A stretch of 64,000 nt of DNA from Streptomyces sp. NBC_01465. Lineage in GTDB: Bacteria > Actinomycetota > Actinomycetes > Streptomycetales > Streptomycetaceae. Below, one piece after another: positions 8,510-16,476 of this stretch (positions within the stretch are counted from its first letter, which is position 1; each line of letters begins with the position of its first letter). A program made the translations under genes and the position numbers. The stretch is taken from NCBI RefSeq assembly GCF_036227325.1, contig NZ_CP109467.1:5394001-5458000 (forward strand), given 5' to 3'. The notes below the pieces were generated by a model. That model saw only the letters and a program-made list of their open reading frames with translations, made no database searches and had not been told where the DNA came from.

Positions 8510-8594
8510 ACATCCGATCTGGTCGATCCCAACGCGCAGTATTGACACCTGTGTTCCGCGCGAGCAGGCTTCCCACGCCTCATACATCGGATGT
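8510..8594 (+). promoter_or_regulatory. Palindromic operator pair around a TTGACA promoter
   Basis: The site at 8584-8594 is a perfect odd palindrome, ACATC-G-GATGT. The site at 8510-8520 is the near copy ACATC-C-GATCT. Their centres are 74 bp apart, close to seven helical turns. Between them lies TTGACA (8542-8547) with a weak -10 candidate CAGGCT (8565-8570). The downstream site sits just before the AAGGAG ribosome site of the beta-helix gene. The arrangement fits repression, perhaps by looping, with a carbohydrate-responsive GntR/LacI-type regulator as the likeliest class. Confidence 0.55.
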
Positions 8595-8610
8595 GTCCAA
8601 GGAGTTGGGT

Positions 8611-11469
8611 ATGCCGCGTGGATCGCTGAGACGTCGTACGGTCACGGGCGGTGTGCTCCTTGCCGCCGCCCTGACGTCCCTTCCCGGCGGGCAGGCGCTG
8701 GCGAGTCCCACCGGGAGTGACGCCAGGAGTCATGCCGCCGCGGTGAACATCTACGTGGCCGTCGACGGGCGCGACTCCAACTCAGGGCGGTCCCAGGCCC
8801 GCCCGTTCCTCACCCCCGCCCGCGCCCAGACGGCCGCACGCGCCGCCTCCGCGGGCGGGCAGGCCGTCCATGTGTGGTTCGCGGGCGGTACGTACCACCT
8901 CGCCAGGACCCTCGACTTCACCTCCGCCGACTCCGGTTCGGCCGGCGCCCCCGTCACCTACTCCGCCGCCCCGGGGGCGAACGTCGTGTTCAGCGGCGGG
9001 CGGCAGGTGCGGGCCGCCTGGTCGACGTACGCAGGGGACATCCAGGTCGCCGACATCGGCGCCGGACACAGCATCGACGGGCTCTTCCTCGGCGGGTCGC
9101 AGCAGACCCTCGCCCGCTATCCCAACGCCGACCCGAACGCCGCCGTACTCAACGGGACGACCACCCTCGCGACCCTGAACGAACGGGCCAAGGGGTGGCG
9201 GGACCCCGCCACCGGGGACCTCCGCGCCCTGCACTCCGGGCACTGGGGCGGCAACGACTACAAGATCACCGGGCTCGCTCCGGGCGGTCTGCAGACCCAG
9301 TGGGTCGGCGACAACAACCGCGGCAGCGCCATGGACACCGGCAAGGTCGTCGCGGAGAACATCTTCGAGGAGCTGGACGCACCCGGCGAGTGGTTCTACG
9401 ACAAGGCCGCGGGCAAGCTCTACTTCCAGCCGCCCGCCGGCACCGGCGACCTCGACAAGGCGGTCGTCGAGACCGCCGAACTCGACGAACTCGTCCACAT
9501 CCAGGGCGCGTCCGCCACCCGCCCCGTCCACGACCTCACCTTCGACGGCCTCACCTTCACCCAGACCCACCGGACCCTCTTCGACACCCCGTACGAGCCC
9601 CTCCAGCTCGGCGACTGGGCCGTCGCCCGCGCCGGTGCCGTCCACGCGAAGAACGCCGAGCGCATCACCGTCTCGGACTCCTCCTTCGTGCAGGTCGGAG
9701 GCAACGGCGTCTTCCTCGACGGGTACAACAAGGGCGACGTGATCACTCGTAACCGCTTCACCGGATCCGGCGCCAGCGACGTCCAGGTCGTCGGCTCGCG
9801 CGACGCGGTGCGCGACCCCTCCACCTGGGGCGCCATGGTCAACCCGCCCACCGACCTGACCCCAGGTCCGAAGACGCAGGACTATCCGCGCTCCATCACG
9901 GTCAGCTACAACTCCATGGCCGACATGGGCCGCTTCGAGAAGCAGAGCGCCGGCGTCAACATCTCCATGAGCAGCCGGGTGACGGTCTCCCACAACACCG
10001 TGCACGGCAGCCCGCGTTCCTGCGTGAACATCAACGACGGCACCTGGGGCGGCCATCGCGTCGAGTACAACGACATCTTCGACTGCGTGAAGGAGACCTC
10101 CGACCACGGGCCGATCAACGCCTGGGGCCGTGACCGCTTCTGGCCGATCGCCGGGCCCAACATCAACCCGAGCGCCGCCTCCGACGCGCTGCAGAAGTCG
10201 TACGCGAAGCTGGACGTGGTCGAGCCCAACACCATCAGCAACAACCGCATCTGGCACAACAGCGAGTGGGCCATCGACCTCGACGACGGCTCCGGCAACT
10301 ACATCGTGAAGAGCAACCTGCTGCTCAACTCCGGCATCAAGCTGCGTGACGGCTTCGAGCGGACCGTCAGCAACAACATCCTGGTCGGCGGCAGCATCTA
10401 CGAACAGATCACCCACCGCGACTCCGGCGACGCGATCCACCACAACATCGTCCTCACCGACCAGCCCTACCAGCTCAACACCAGCGACCCGGCCACCGCC
10501 AAGTACACGGCCGACGACAACGTCTTCTGGAACAACGGCAAGCCCGTCACCGGTCTCGGGGGCACCTGGTCGGCCAACGGCCTGGACACCCACTCCGCCA
10601 CCGCGGACCCGCTCTTCGCCCACGGCTCGCCCTGGACCGACCCCGCGATGAAGGACTACACGGTCGCCGCCGGCTCGCCCGCCCTGGCCCACGGGTTCAC
10701 CAACATCCCCATGGACGCCTTCGGTACGGGACGCCCCGGCGAGCCCGTCCCGCCGGCCGTCATCTGGCCGACCGCGCCCACCGTGCCGACCGTGAAGTCG
10801 CAGGCCGAGCCGTTCCTCGGCGCCACCGCCAAGGAGATCTACGACAACGCGGTCCAGTCCGCGGTCGGGCTGGGCGACTTCAACGGGCTCTACCTGGAGT
10901 CCGTACCCGCCACCTCGTACGCCTACGGCCAGGGCCTGCGCACCCTCGACGTGATCCGCACGGTCAACGGCACCCCCGTCACCGACCGCGACAGCTTCTG
11001 GACCGTCTACAACAAGCTCGCCCCCGGCTCCACGGTCACCGCCGGCATCTGGCGCGGCCAGGCGGCATCCACCCTCACCCTCACCAAGCCGACCGGCGCG
11101 CAGAAGCTCAACAACACCGCGGGCGTCGTCTACACCGGCAGCGACTGGGGCTGGCGCGGGACGGCCACCGGCGGGGCCGGCTCGTACATGGACGACATCG
11201 TCGCCACCACGCACATCGGCGACTCCTTCTCCTTCACCTTCAACGGCACGGGCGTCGACTTCAGCACCGAGAAGTACAGCGACGAGGGCCTGATCGACAT
11301 CTACGTCGACGGGACCCTGCGCCAGACCGTCGACGCCACGAGTGCCACGCGCGCGTACGACCAGACCGTGTTCAGCACGGACGGACTCGCCCCGGGCGAG
11401 CACACGGTCAAGGGCGTGATGAAGAGCGGGAGTTACCTCATCGTGGACGCGTTCACGGTACGGGGCTGA
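8611..11469 (+). CDS. Secreted right-handed beta-helix protein with PDZ-like and C-terminal accessory domain
   Basis: 952 aa. The ATG at 8611 follows AAGGAG. A Sec signal with an arginine-rich start (PRGSLRRRT) ends near ASPTG at about residue 36. Residues 45-70 (YVAVDGRDSNSGRSQARPF) open a pectate-lyase-like parallel beta-helix with many N-rich turns (ISNNRIWHNSEWAIDLDDGS). A PDZ-like segment (FNGLYLESVPA..GLRTLDVIRTVNG) lies near residues 750-840. The last 130 residues form a beta-sandwich resembling a carbohydrate-binding accessory domain. It is probably an extracellular polysaccharide-active enzyme; the substrate is unknown. The palindromic operators upstream fit sugar control. Confidence 0.82.
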   Translation: MPRGSLRRRTVTGGVLLAAALTSLPGGQALASPTGSDARSHAAAVNIYVAVDGRDSNSGRSQARPFLTPARAQTAARAASAGGQAVHVWFAGGTYHLARTLDFTSADSGSAGAPVTYSAAPGANVVFSGGRQVRAAWSTYAGDIQVADIGAGHSIDGLFLGGSQQTLARYPNADPNAAVLNGTTTLATLNERAKGWRDPATGDLRALHSGHWGGNDYKITGLAPGGLQTQWVGDNNRGSAMDTGKVVAENIFEELDAPGEWFYDKAAGKLYFQPPAGTGDLDKAVVETAELDELVHIQGASATRPVHDLTFDGLTFTQTHRTLFDTPYEPLQLGDWAVARAGAVHAKNAERITVSDSSFVQVGGNGVFLDGYNKGDVITRNRFTGSGASDVQVVGSRDAVRDPSTWGAMVNPPTDLTPGPKTQDYPRSITVSYNSMADMGRFEKQSAGVNISMSSRVTVSHNTVHGSPRSCVNINDGTWGGHRVEYNDIFDCVKETSDHGPINAWGRDRFWPIAGPNINPSAASDALQKSYAKLDVVEPNTISNNRIWHNSEWAIDLDDGSGNYIVKSNLLLNSGIKLRDGFERTVSNNILVGGSIYEQITHRDSGDAIHHNIVLTDQPYQLNTSDPATAKYTADDNVFWNNGKPVTGLGGTWSANGLDTHSATADPLFAHGSPWTDPAMKDYTVAAGSPALAHGFTNIPMDAFGTGRPGEPVPPAVIWPTAPTVPTVKSQAEPFLGATAKEIYDNAVQSAVGLGDFNGLYLESVPATSYAYGQGLRTLDVIRTVNGTPVTDRDSFWTVYNKLAPGSTVTAGIWRGQAASTLTLTKPTGAQKLNNTAGVVYTGSDWGWRGTATGGAGSYMDDIVATTHIGDSFSFTFNGTGVDFSTEKYSDEGLIDIYVDGTLRQTVDATSATRAYDQTVFSTDGLAPGEHTVKGVMKSGSYLIVDAFTVRG

Positions 11470-11494
11470 CCGCACCCCGCGCCGGGACGCACAA

Positions 11495-11526
11495 GGGCCC
11501 GTACCTCCGCCGGGAGGTACGGGCCC
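11495..11526. terminator. Bidirectional hairpin terminator
   Basis: A perfect 14-bp stem, GGGCCCGTACCTCC with its complement, around the loop GCCG. It lies between the convergent beta-helix and LAKTG-protein genes. There is no long T tract, as is common in Streptomyces. Confidence 0.8.
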
Positions 11527-11561
11527 CGAACCGCTCCGGCCGCACGGGCCGTCGCGGTGGA

Positions 11562-12863
11562 TCAGGCGTCGGCGCCGGCCTTCCGGCGGCGTACGACGAA
11601 GACCGCGCCCGCGCCCAGGGCCGCGGCCGCGCCGCCCGCGAGGGCGATCTGCGGGAGGGCCGAGGGGGAGCCGGTCTTGGCGAGGCTGCCGTCGGCGGCG
11701 GAGTCCGCGCCCGAAGTGTCCTTCACCTGACCGGAGTTGCCGCCCTGCGGCTTGTCGCCCGGGAGGGACGGGTGGCTGTCGTTCGGCTCGGCGTCGTCGA
11801 CCTTGCCGGGCTTGCTGCCCGCGGGCAGGATCTCGAACTCGTACTCGCTGCCGGTGTCGCCGCCGCAGGTGCCGTCCTCATTGGCGTACGCACCGGTGAC
11901 GAAGGCCATCCCGCCGCCGGACTTGACCTTGGCGTCGATCTTCACGCGCAGCTTGACGTCGAGGTGGGCACCCGCCTTGAGGGCGCCGTGCTCGCCGGCG
12001 AGGTGGTCGCCGCCGACGGTCTTCCAGGAGGCCGACGCGGTGTCGTACCACTGGAGCGTGACGAGCTTGTCGTAGTCGACGGTGCCGGTGTCGTCCATCG
12101 CGTGGAACATGGCGAACGGGAGGACCGCGTCCACGGTCTTGGCGGTGCCGTTGGTGACGCGCAGGGAGAAGCCCACCCACTGACCGGCGACGATCTTCGA
12201 CGGCAGGCCCTTGGCCACGGCGCCGAACTTCGGGGCCACCACGCAGTCCGGGTCCTCGGCGGCCTTGGCGTCGGCGAGGGCCTTGTCGGCGGCGTTCTTC
12301 GTGTCCAGGGCGTCCCGCACGGCCTTCTGGAGGAGGGCGAGCACCTTGGAGTGGGCGACGAGGTCGTCGTCGTTCGCGTCGCCGGCCTTCCGGTACTCCT
12401 CGTCGGCCTTCGTCTTGGCGTCCGCGGCGGCCGTGACGGCCGTTGCCGCGTCGGCTATCGCCTGCTTGGCTGCGGCCTTCTCCTCCTCGGTGGCGGTGTC
12501 GGGGAGGTTGATGAGCGCGTCCCTGGCGTCGGCGAGCGCCTGCTCGGCGATGACCTGCGCGTCGGCTGCCGCAGTGGCCGCCTTCTTCGTCTCGTCGACC
12601 TTGATCGTGAGCTCGTTGGGCGTCTCGGTGTACTTCTTGAAGGCCTCCTGCCCGGCCTTCTCGGCTATGACGGCGTCGTCATAGGCCTTCTGCGCGTCGG
12701 CCGCGGCCTTCTCCAGCTCGGCGATCGTGGGCTTGCTCTGGGCCTGTGCCTGCGCGGCGGGCCTGGCGGTGGCGGCGAACGCCGGGGCCGTGACCGAGAG
12801 AAGGGCGACGGGGGCGACCACGGCGGCCACGACCGCCGTTGCGAGAGTGCGACGGATCTTCAA
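11562..12863 (-). CDS. Sortase-anchored surface protein with coiled-coil stalk (LAKTG)
   Basis: 433 aa. The best start is TTG at 12863, which gives a classic signal peptide (KIRRTLATAVVAAVV..TAPAFAA) and has AAGG upstream; an ATG/GTG extension to 12920 adds an unlikely polar leader. Residues 45-220 are an Ala/Lys/Asp/Glu-rich coiled coil. Residues 225-350 form a beta-rich domain containing a Cys pair. A Pro/Gly/Ser linker precedes the sorting signal LAKTG at about residue 394, a hydrophobic segment and an RRRK tail. LAxTG is the pattern of class E sortase substrates. It is likely wall-anchored, with unknown binding function. No sortase gene lies in the window. Confidence 0.85.
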   Translation of the reverse strand: MKIRRTLATAVVAAVVAPVALLSVTAPAFAATARPAAQAQAQSKPTIAELEKAAADAQKAYDDAVIAEKAGQEAFKKYTETPNELTIKVDETKKAATAAADAQVIAEQALADARDALINLPDTATEEEKAAAKQAIADAATAVTAAADAKTKADEEYRKAGDANDDDLVAHSKVLALLQKAVRDALDTKNAADKALADAKAAEDPDCVVAPKFGAVAKGLPSKIVAGQWVGFSLRVTNGTAKTVDAVLPFAMFHAMDDTGTVDYDKLVTLQWYDTASASWKTVGGDHLAGEHGALKAGAHLDVKLRVKIDAKVKSGGGMAFVTGAYANEDGTCGGDTGSEYEFEILPAGSKPGKVDDAEPNDSHPSLPGDKPQGGNSGQVKDTSGADSAADGSLAKTGSPSALPQIALAGGAAAALGAGAVFVVRRRKAGADA

Positions 12864-13056
12864 GGGAGCCTTTTCCTCGGTGGGACGGAGAGGGCTCGAT
12901 GCTAGATGCAGGTAAAGCACGGGTAAATGGAGTTCCTGTGCACGGCAATGCGAGGGCGAGGCGCGAGGTGGGTGACAAACCGCATCAGAGCGGGACAGTT
13001 GTGCTCACGGTAGGGGTTTCCTGTGTGGGGCTTGTCATGACGCCGGGGCACGAGAA

Positions 13057-13085
13057 GAGGGCGGCCGCCCCCCGGGGCCGCCCTC
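13057..13085 (-). terminator. Hairpin terminator of the sigma operon
   Basis: A 10-bp stem, GAGGGCGGCC with GGCCGCCCTC, 9 bp past the stop of the 13095-13757 gene. There is no T tract. Confidence 0.65.
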
Positions 13086-13094
13086 CTGGGCGCT

Positions 13095-13757
13095 CTACCG
13101 GTACACGTGCTCCGGCGGTGCGACCGTGTCGCAGGTCAGCTTCTGGTTCGTGGGCACCAGGCGCTCCACGGACCCGGGATTCATGTGTACGGCGGCCAGT
13201 TGGGCCGCGTCGAGGTAGCCGATGAACAACTGCGTGTTCGCCGGCATGTTCTCCGGCTTGAAGACGAAGGTGACCCGCCCGTCGTCCTCCCGTACGCCCT
13301 CCATCACCCGGTCCACCCCGGCGCCCTGGCCCGACTCGCTGAGCTTCCCGTCGTCGTTCGGCCCCTTGCAGAAGACCCCGGTCTTCATCAGGACGGGGAA
13401 TCCGGCCCTGCGCAGGGCCGCCTGCAGCCCCGCGTGGTCGCTGAAGTACCGCTGCTTGTCGAAGGTGGCGTGGACCGACCCGTCCGGCTGGGTGTCCACG
13501 GTGTACGCGGCCGTGTGGATGTGCACGCCCGCGCCCGACGTCGCATAGGACGGTGGCGCGGTCGACGGGTTGGCGAGGGTCGAGACCCCTACCGCGAGCC
13601 CGGACGCCAGCGCGACCGCGGCCACGCCCGTGACCTTGCGCAGCCGCCGGCGCGAGCGCCCCTTGGCGACGATCTCCTCGACGGGAGTGGCGAGATGCAC
13701 GTCGTCGAGCGAGCCCCTCAGCGCGTCGAAGAGCTGGTCGGTGTCGGTGTCGTTCAT
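13095..13757 (-). CDS. Membrane protein coupled to an ECF sigma factor (possible anti-sigma)
   Basis: 220 aa. The cytoplasmic N-terminus (about 45 aa) begins NDTDTDQLFDALRGSLDDVH and is followed by an RSRRRLRK stop and one membrane helix (VTGVAAVALASGLAVGVSTL). An extracytoplasmic domain of about 150 aa contains two Cys residues. The ATG overlaps the sigma-factor stop as ATGA, and AGGAGG sits upstream, so the two proteins are made together. Position and topology suggest an anti-sigma factor, but no HxxxCxxC zinc motif is present. Direct sigma binding is an inference. Confidence 0.75.
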   Translation of the reverse strand: MNDTDTDQLFDALRGSLDDVHLATPVEEIVAKGRSRRRLRKVTGVAAVALASGLAVGVSTLANPSTAPPSYATSGAGVHIHTAAYTVDTQPDGSVHATFDKQRYFSDHAGLQAALRRAGFPVLMKTGVFCKGPNDDGKLSESGQGAGVDRVMEGVREDDGRVTFVFKPENMPANTQLFIGYLDAAQLAAVHMNPGSVERLVPTNQKLTCDTVAPPEHVYR

Positions 13758-14260
13758 GACAGGTCCTCCTGTTGCCTCTGCTGGTGCGGTACGGATACGA
13801 GTTCGCCGCGCAGCGCCGCAACAGCCCGCGACAGATGGGCGGTTACGGTCCCGGGCGCGATCCCCAGGGCCTTGGCCGTGCCCGCCGTGTCCAGGTCCAG
13901 GAAGACCCGGAAGGCGACCACCTCCCGCTGCCTCTGCGGCAGTCGGCGCAACGCGGTCAGCAGCGCCGGGTCGAGGGCGGCATCGGTGGCGTCGGGTCCG
14001 CAGACCTCGTGGCCGTCGGCCAGCGTCACCTCCCGGCGCCTGCGCCGCCACCACGTGACGCGGGTGTTGAGCGCGGTCCGTACGACCCACGCCCTCGGTG
14101 ACGGATGCCGGCTCACCTTCGCCCACCCCGTCCACGCACGGGTGAAGGCCTCGGCCACCAGATCCTCGGCCAGCTGCCGGTCACCCACGCTCGCCAGGAC
14201 GGCCCGCAGGCAGGCGTCCCGGTCGGCCCGGTAGAACTCCTTGAAATCCAGCTGCTTCAC
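13754..14260 (-). CDS. ECF/SigE-like RNA polymerase sigma factor
   Basis: 168 aa from the GTG at 14260 (AGGGG upstream, giving the family-typical start KQLDFKEFYRADRDACLRAV). A GTG at 14341 would add 27 unconserved residues. Region 2 is recognisable (DRQLAEDLVAEAFTRAWTGW, then SPRAWVVRTALNTRVTWWRR). Region 4 is an HTH (LPQRQREVVAFRVFLDLDTA..GIAPGTVTAHLSRAVAAL). It directs RNA polymerase to alternative promoters in response to a signal held by the membrane partner encoded next. It is divergent from a second sigma gene at 14451. Confidence 0.88.
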   Translation of the reverse strand: MKQLDFKEFYRADRDACLRAVLASVGDRQLAEDLVAEAFTRAWTGWAKVSRHPSPRAWVVRTALNTRVTWWRRRRREVTLADGHEVCGPDATDAALDPALLTALRRLPQRQREVVAFRVFLDLDTAGTAKALGIAPGTVTAHLSRAVAALRGELVSVPHQQRQQEDLS

Positions 14261-14450
14261 ACCCCTGTTACGCCTGGCGGCACCGATCCGCTTACACGAA
14301 GCCGTACTCTCTTCGTTCTCCGGGACCTCGTCCTCCTTCACGTCCCCAGTGGACGAGGCCCCGGGGTCCCGGACAAGAGAGGTGTCACACTTCGGCCCCT
14401 GCTTCCGCTCTCAGTGGGCAAGAGGGACCGCTAGCAGGAGGCACGCACCC

Positions 14451-15341
14451 ATGACCGACAGCCCGCAGCCCGCTCCCACGGAGGTCTTCGTCGGCCACCG
14501 GGAGCTGCTCTTCTCCGTCGTCTACAACATGCTCGGCTCCGTGGCCGACACCGACGACGTCCTGCAGGAGACCTGGCTGGCCTGGACCGGCCGCAACTCG
14601 TCCCCGGACGCGGAGCCGATCGAGAGCCCGCGCGCCTACCTGGTGCGGATCGCCGTGAACAAGGCGCTGGCCAGGAAGGACCTGATCAGCCGCCGCCGCG
14701 AGACCTACTTCGGCCCGTGGCTCCCCGAGCCCCTCGTCACCGCCGACGACGCGACGGACGCCGACCGCAGCGACTCCGTGTCGATGGCCCTGATGGTGGT
14801 CCTGGAGACGCTGACACCGCTGGAGCGGACCGTCTTCGTCCTCCACGAGGTGTTCGGGTACGCACACACGGAGACCGCGCAGATCCTGGGCCGTTCGCCC
14901 TCCGCCGTACGCCAACTCGCCCACCGCGCAAGGGAACACGTACAGGCGCGGCGTCCGCGCTACCGCCCCGACCCGCAGATCTGGCAGCAGGTCACCGAGC
15001 GCTTCATGGCCGCCAACGCGGGCGGCGACCTGGAGGCGCTCCTGGAGATCCTCGCCGAGGACGTCACCCTGTGGGCCGACGGCGGCGGCAAGGCCCCGGC
15101 GGCGGGACGGCGACCTGTGCACGGCCGCGAGAAGGTGGCCCGGCTGCTGGCGGCCCGGTCCGGGCGCGGGGTGCCGGACGCGCGGATCCAGTACCGACGG
15201 GTCAACGGGGACCCGTCGGCACTGCTCTTCAGCGGGGACGCGCTCTTCGCCGTACTCGTCCTGGAGCTGGCGCCGGAGACCGACGAGGTGCGGAGCATCT
15301 ACATCGTGACCAACCCGGAGAAGCTCGCCGGCGTCAGCTGA
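14451..15341 (+). CDS. sigJ: SigJ-like RNA polymerase sigma factor with C-terminal SnoaL-type domain
   Basis: 296 aa. The ATG at 14451 follows GCAGGAGG. Region 2 starts FVGHRELLFSVVYNMLGSVA and continues DTDDVLQETWLAW. Region 4 holds TPLERTVFVLHEVFGYAHTE and GRSPSAVRQLAHRAREHV. The remaining 120 residues form a SnoaL/NTF2-like domain (RFMAANAGGDLEALLEILAE) that ends EVRSIYIVTNPEKLAGV, as in actinobacterial SigJ/ECF41-type factors. In that group the extra domain controls activity in place of an anti-sigma factor. ECF41 genes often sit beside carboxymuconolactone decarboxylases or oxidoreductases; here the convergent neighbour is a VOC protein. Confidence 0.88.
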   Translation: MTDSPQPAPTEVFVGHRELLFSVVYNMLGSVADTDDVLQETWLAWTGRNSSPDAEPIESPRAYLVRIAVNKALARKDLISRRRETYFGPWLPEPLVTADDATDADRSDSVSMALMVVLETLTPLERTVFVLHEVFGYAHTETAQILGRSPSAVRQLAHRAREHVQARRPRYRPDPQIWQQVTERFMAANAGGDLEALLEILAEDVTLWADGGGKAPAAGRRPVHGREKVARLLAARSGRGVPDARIQYRRVNGDPSALLFSGDALFAVLVLELAPETDEVRSIYIVTNPEKLAGVS

Positions 15342-15350
15342 CCGCGATCC

Positions 15351-15737
15351 CTAGCCGCCGTACGGCCGGGTGATGACTTCCATGGCGTGGCCCGCGGGGT
15401 CGATGAAGTAGACCCCGCGGCCCCCGTCGTTGTGGTTGATCTCGCGGGGGTGCTTCATGTGCGGGTCGGCGAACCAGTCGGCGCCCGTCGCCTTCATCCG
15501 GTCGAAGATCCCGTCGAACTCCTCCTCGGGCACGAGGAAGGCGTAGTGCTGCACGGTGATCGAATCGGCAGGGATGGCGGCGAAGTCGAGAGTGACGCCG
15601 TTCCCGGTGGTGACGGGGATGAACGGCCCCCATTCCTCGCCCACTTCGAGGCCGAGGATGCCCGCCAGGAACTCGGCGGACGCCCGGTTGTCACGGGCGT
15701 GAATGATGGTGTGGTTGAGCTGAACGGATACAGACAC
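15351..15737 (-). CDS. VOC-family (glyoxalase/dioxygenase fold) protein
   Basis: 128 aa with the two beta-alpha-beta-beta-beta modules of the vicinal oxygen chelate superfamily. The first begins QLNHTIIHARDNRASAEFLA and the second contains TVQHYAFLVPEEEFDGIFDR. Potential metal ligands are His8, His64 and the Glu in HAMEVITRP. The HNDGGRGVYFIDPAGH signature is typical. It could be a lyase, a dioxygenase or a small-molecule binding/resistance protein. It is convergent with the SigJ-like gene, with 9 bp between stops. Confidence 0.85.
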   Translation of the reverse strand: MSVSVQLNHTIIHARDNRASAEFLAGILGLEVGEEWGPFIPVTTGNGVTLDFAAIPADSITVQHYAFLVPEEEFDGIFDRMKATGADWFADPHMKHPREINHNDGGRGVYFIDPAGHAMEVITRPYGG

Positions 15738-15828
15738 GGTGGTATGCCTCCAGAGGCATGCCCGGCACCTCCATGCTCCGCCCAGGCGGCGGCCGGCACG
15801 CGATGCTGTCGTAGATCGTACGGGAGTC

Positions 15829-16476
15829 TCAGCGATCGAGGTAGGCCAGCACGGCCAGCACCCGCCGGTTGTCGCTCTCGCCCGCCAGCAGCCCCAGCTT
15901 GGTGAAGATGTTGCCGATGTGCTTGGCGACGGCCTTCTCCGTGACGAAGAGCCCCTCCGCGATCCCGGCGTTGGACCGCCCCTGCGCCAGCCACTCCAGG
16001 ACCTCGCGCTCGCGTGGGGTGAGCGCCGCGATTCGCTCGTCGCGGTCCCTGCGGACCATCAGCTGCGCGACGACCTGCGGGTCCATCGCGGTCCCGCCCT
16101 CCGCGACCCGGCGGACGGTGTCCATGAACATCGTGCCGTCGGTGACCCGGTCCTTGAGCATGTACCCGACCGCACCCCCGCCCCCGGCGAGCAACTCCCG
16201 TGCGTACAGCGGCTCCACGTACTGCGACAGCAGCAGTACGGGCAGACCCGGCACCCTGCGCCGCGCCTCCACGGCCGCCCGCAGCCCCTCGTCGCTGAAG
16301 CCCGGCGGCAGCCGTACGTCGACGATGCCGATGTCCGGGCGGGGGTCGGCGGTGAGGGCGGACAGGAGGTCCTCGCCGTTGTCGACGGCGGCGGCGACCT
16401 CATGGCCGTACGCCTTCAGCAGCCGGATCAGGCCGTCCCTCAGGAGGAAGTGGTCTTCGGCGAGGACAATTCGCAC
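15829..16476 (-). CDS. NarL/FixJ-family response regulator
   Basis: 215 aa. The receiver domain starts RIVLAEDHFLLRDGLIRLL with the acidic pocket at Glu7/Asp8 and the phosphoacceptor Asp in IVDVRLPP at about residue 53; the conserved Lys is in GYMLKDRV. The C-terminal LuxR-type HTH is LTPREREVLEWLAQGRSNAG followed by VTEKAVAKHIGNIFTKLGL. It overlaps the end of the histidine kinase gene by 37 bp, so the two form a translationally coupled two-component pair. Regulated genes cannot be deduced. Confidence 0.92.
   Translation of the reverse strand: MRIVLAEDHFLLRDGLIRLLKAYGHEVAAAVDNGEDLLSALTADPRPDIGIVDVRLPPGFSDEGLRAAVEARRRVPGLPVLLLSQYVEPLYARELLAGGGGAVGYMLKDRVTDGTMFMDTVRRVAEGGTAMDPQVVAQLMVRRDRDERIAALTPREREVLEWLAQGRSNAGIAEGLFVTEKAVAKHIGNIFTKLGLLAGESDNRRVLAVLAYLDR

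Noticed and set aside
8782..11475. Very long open frame antisense to the beta-helix gene
   Set aside because: It mirrors the GC3-rich codons of the real gene; the translation is Val/Gly/Asp-rich with no domain, while the sense frame has a signal peptide and beta-helix pattern.
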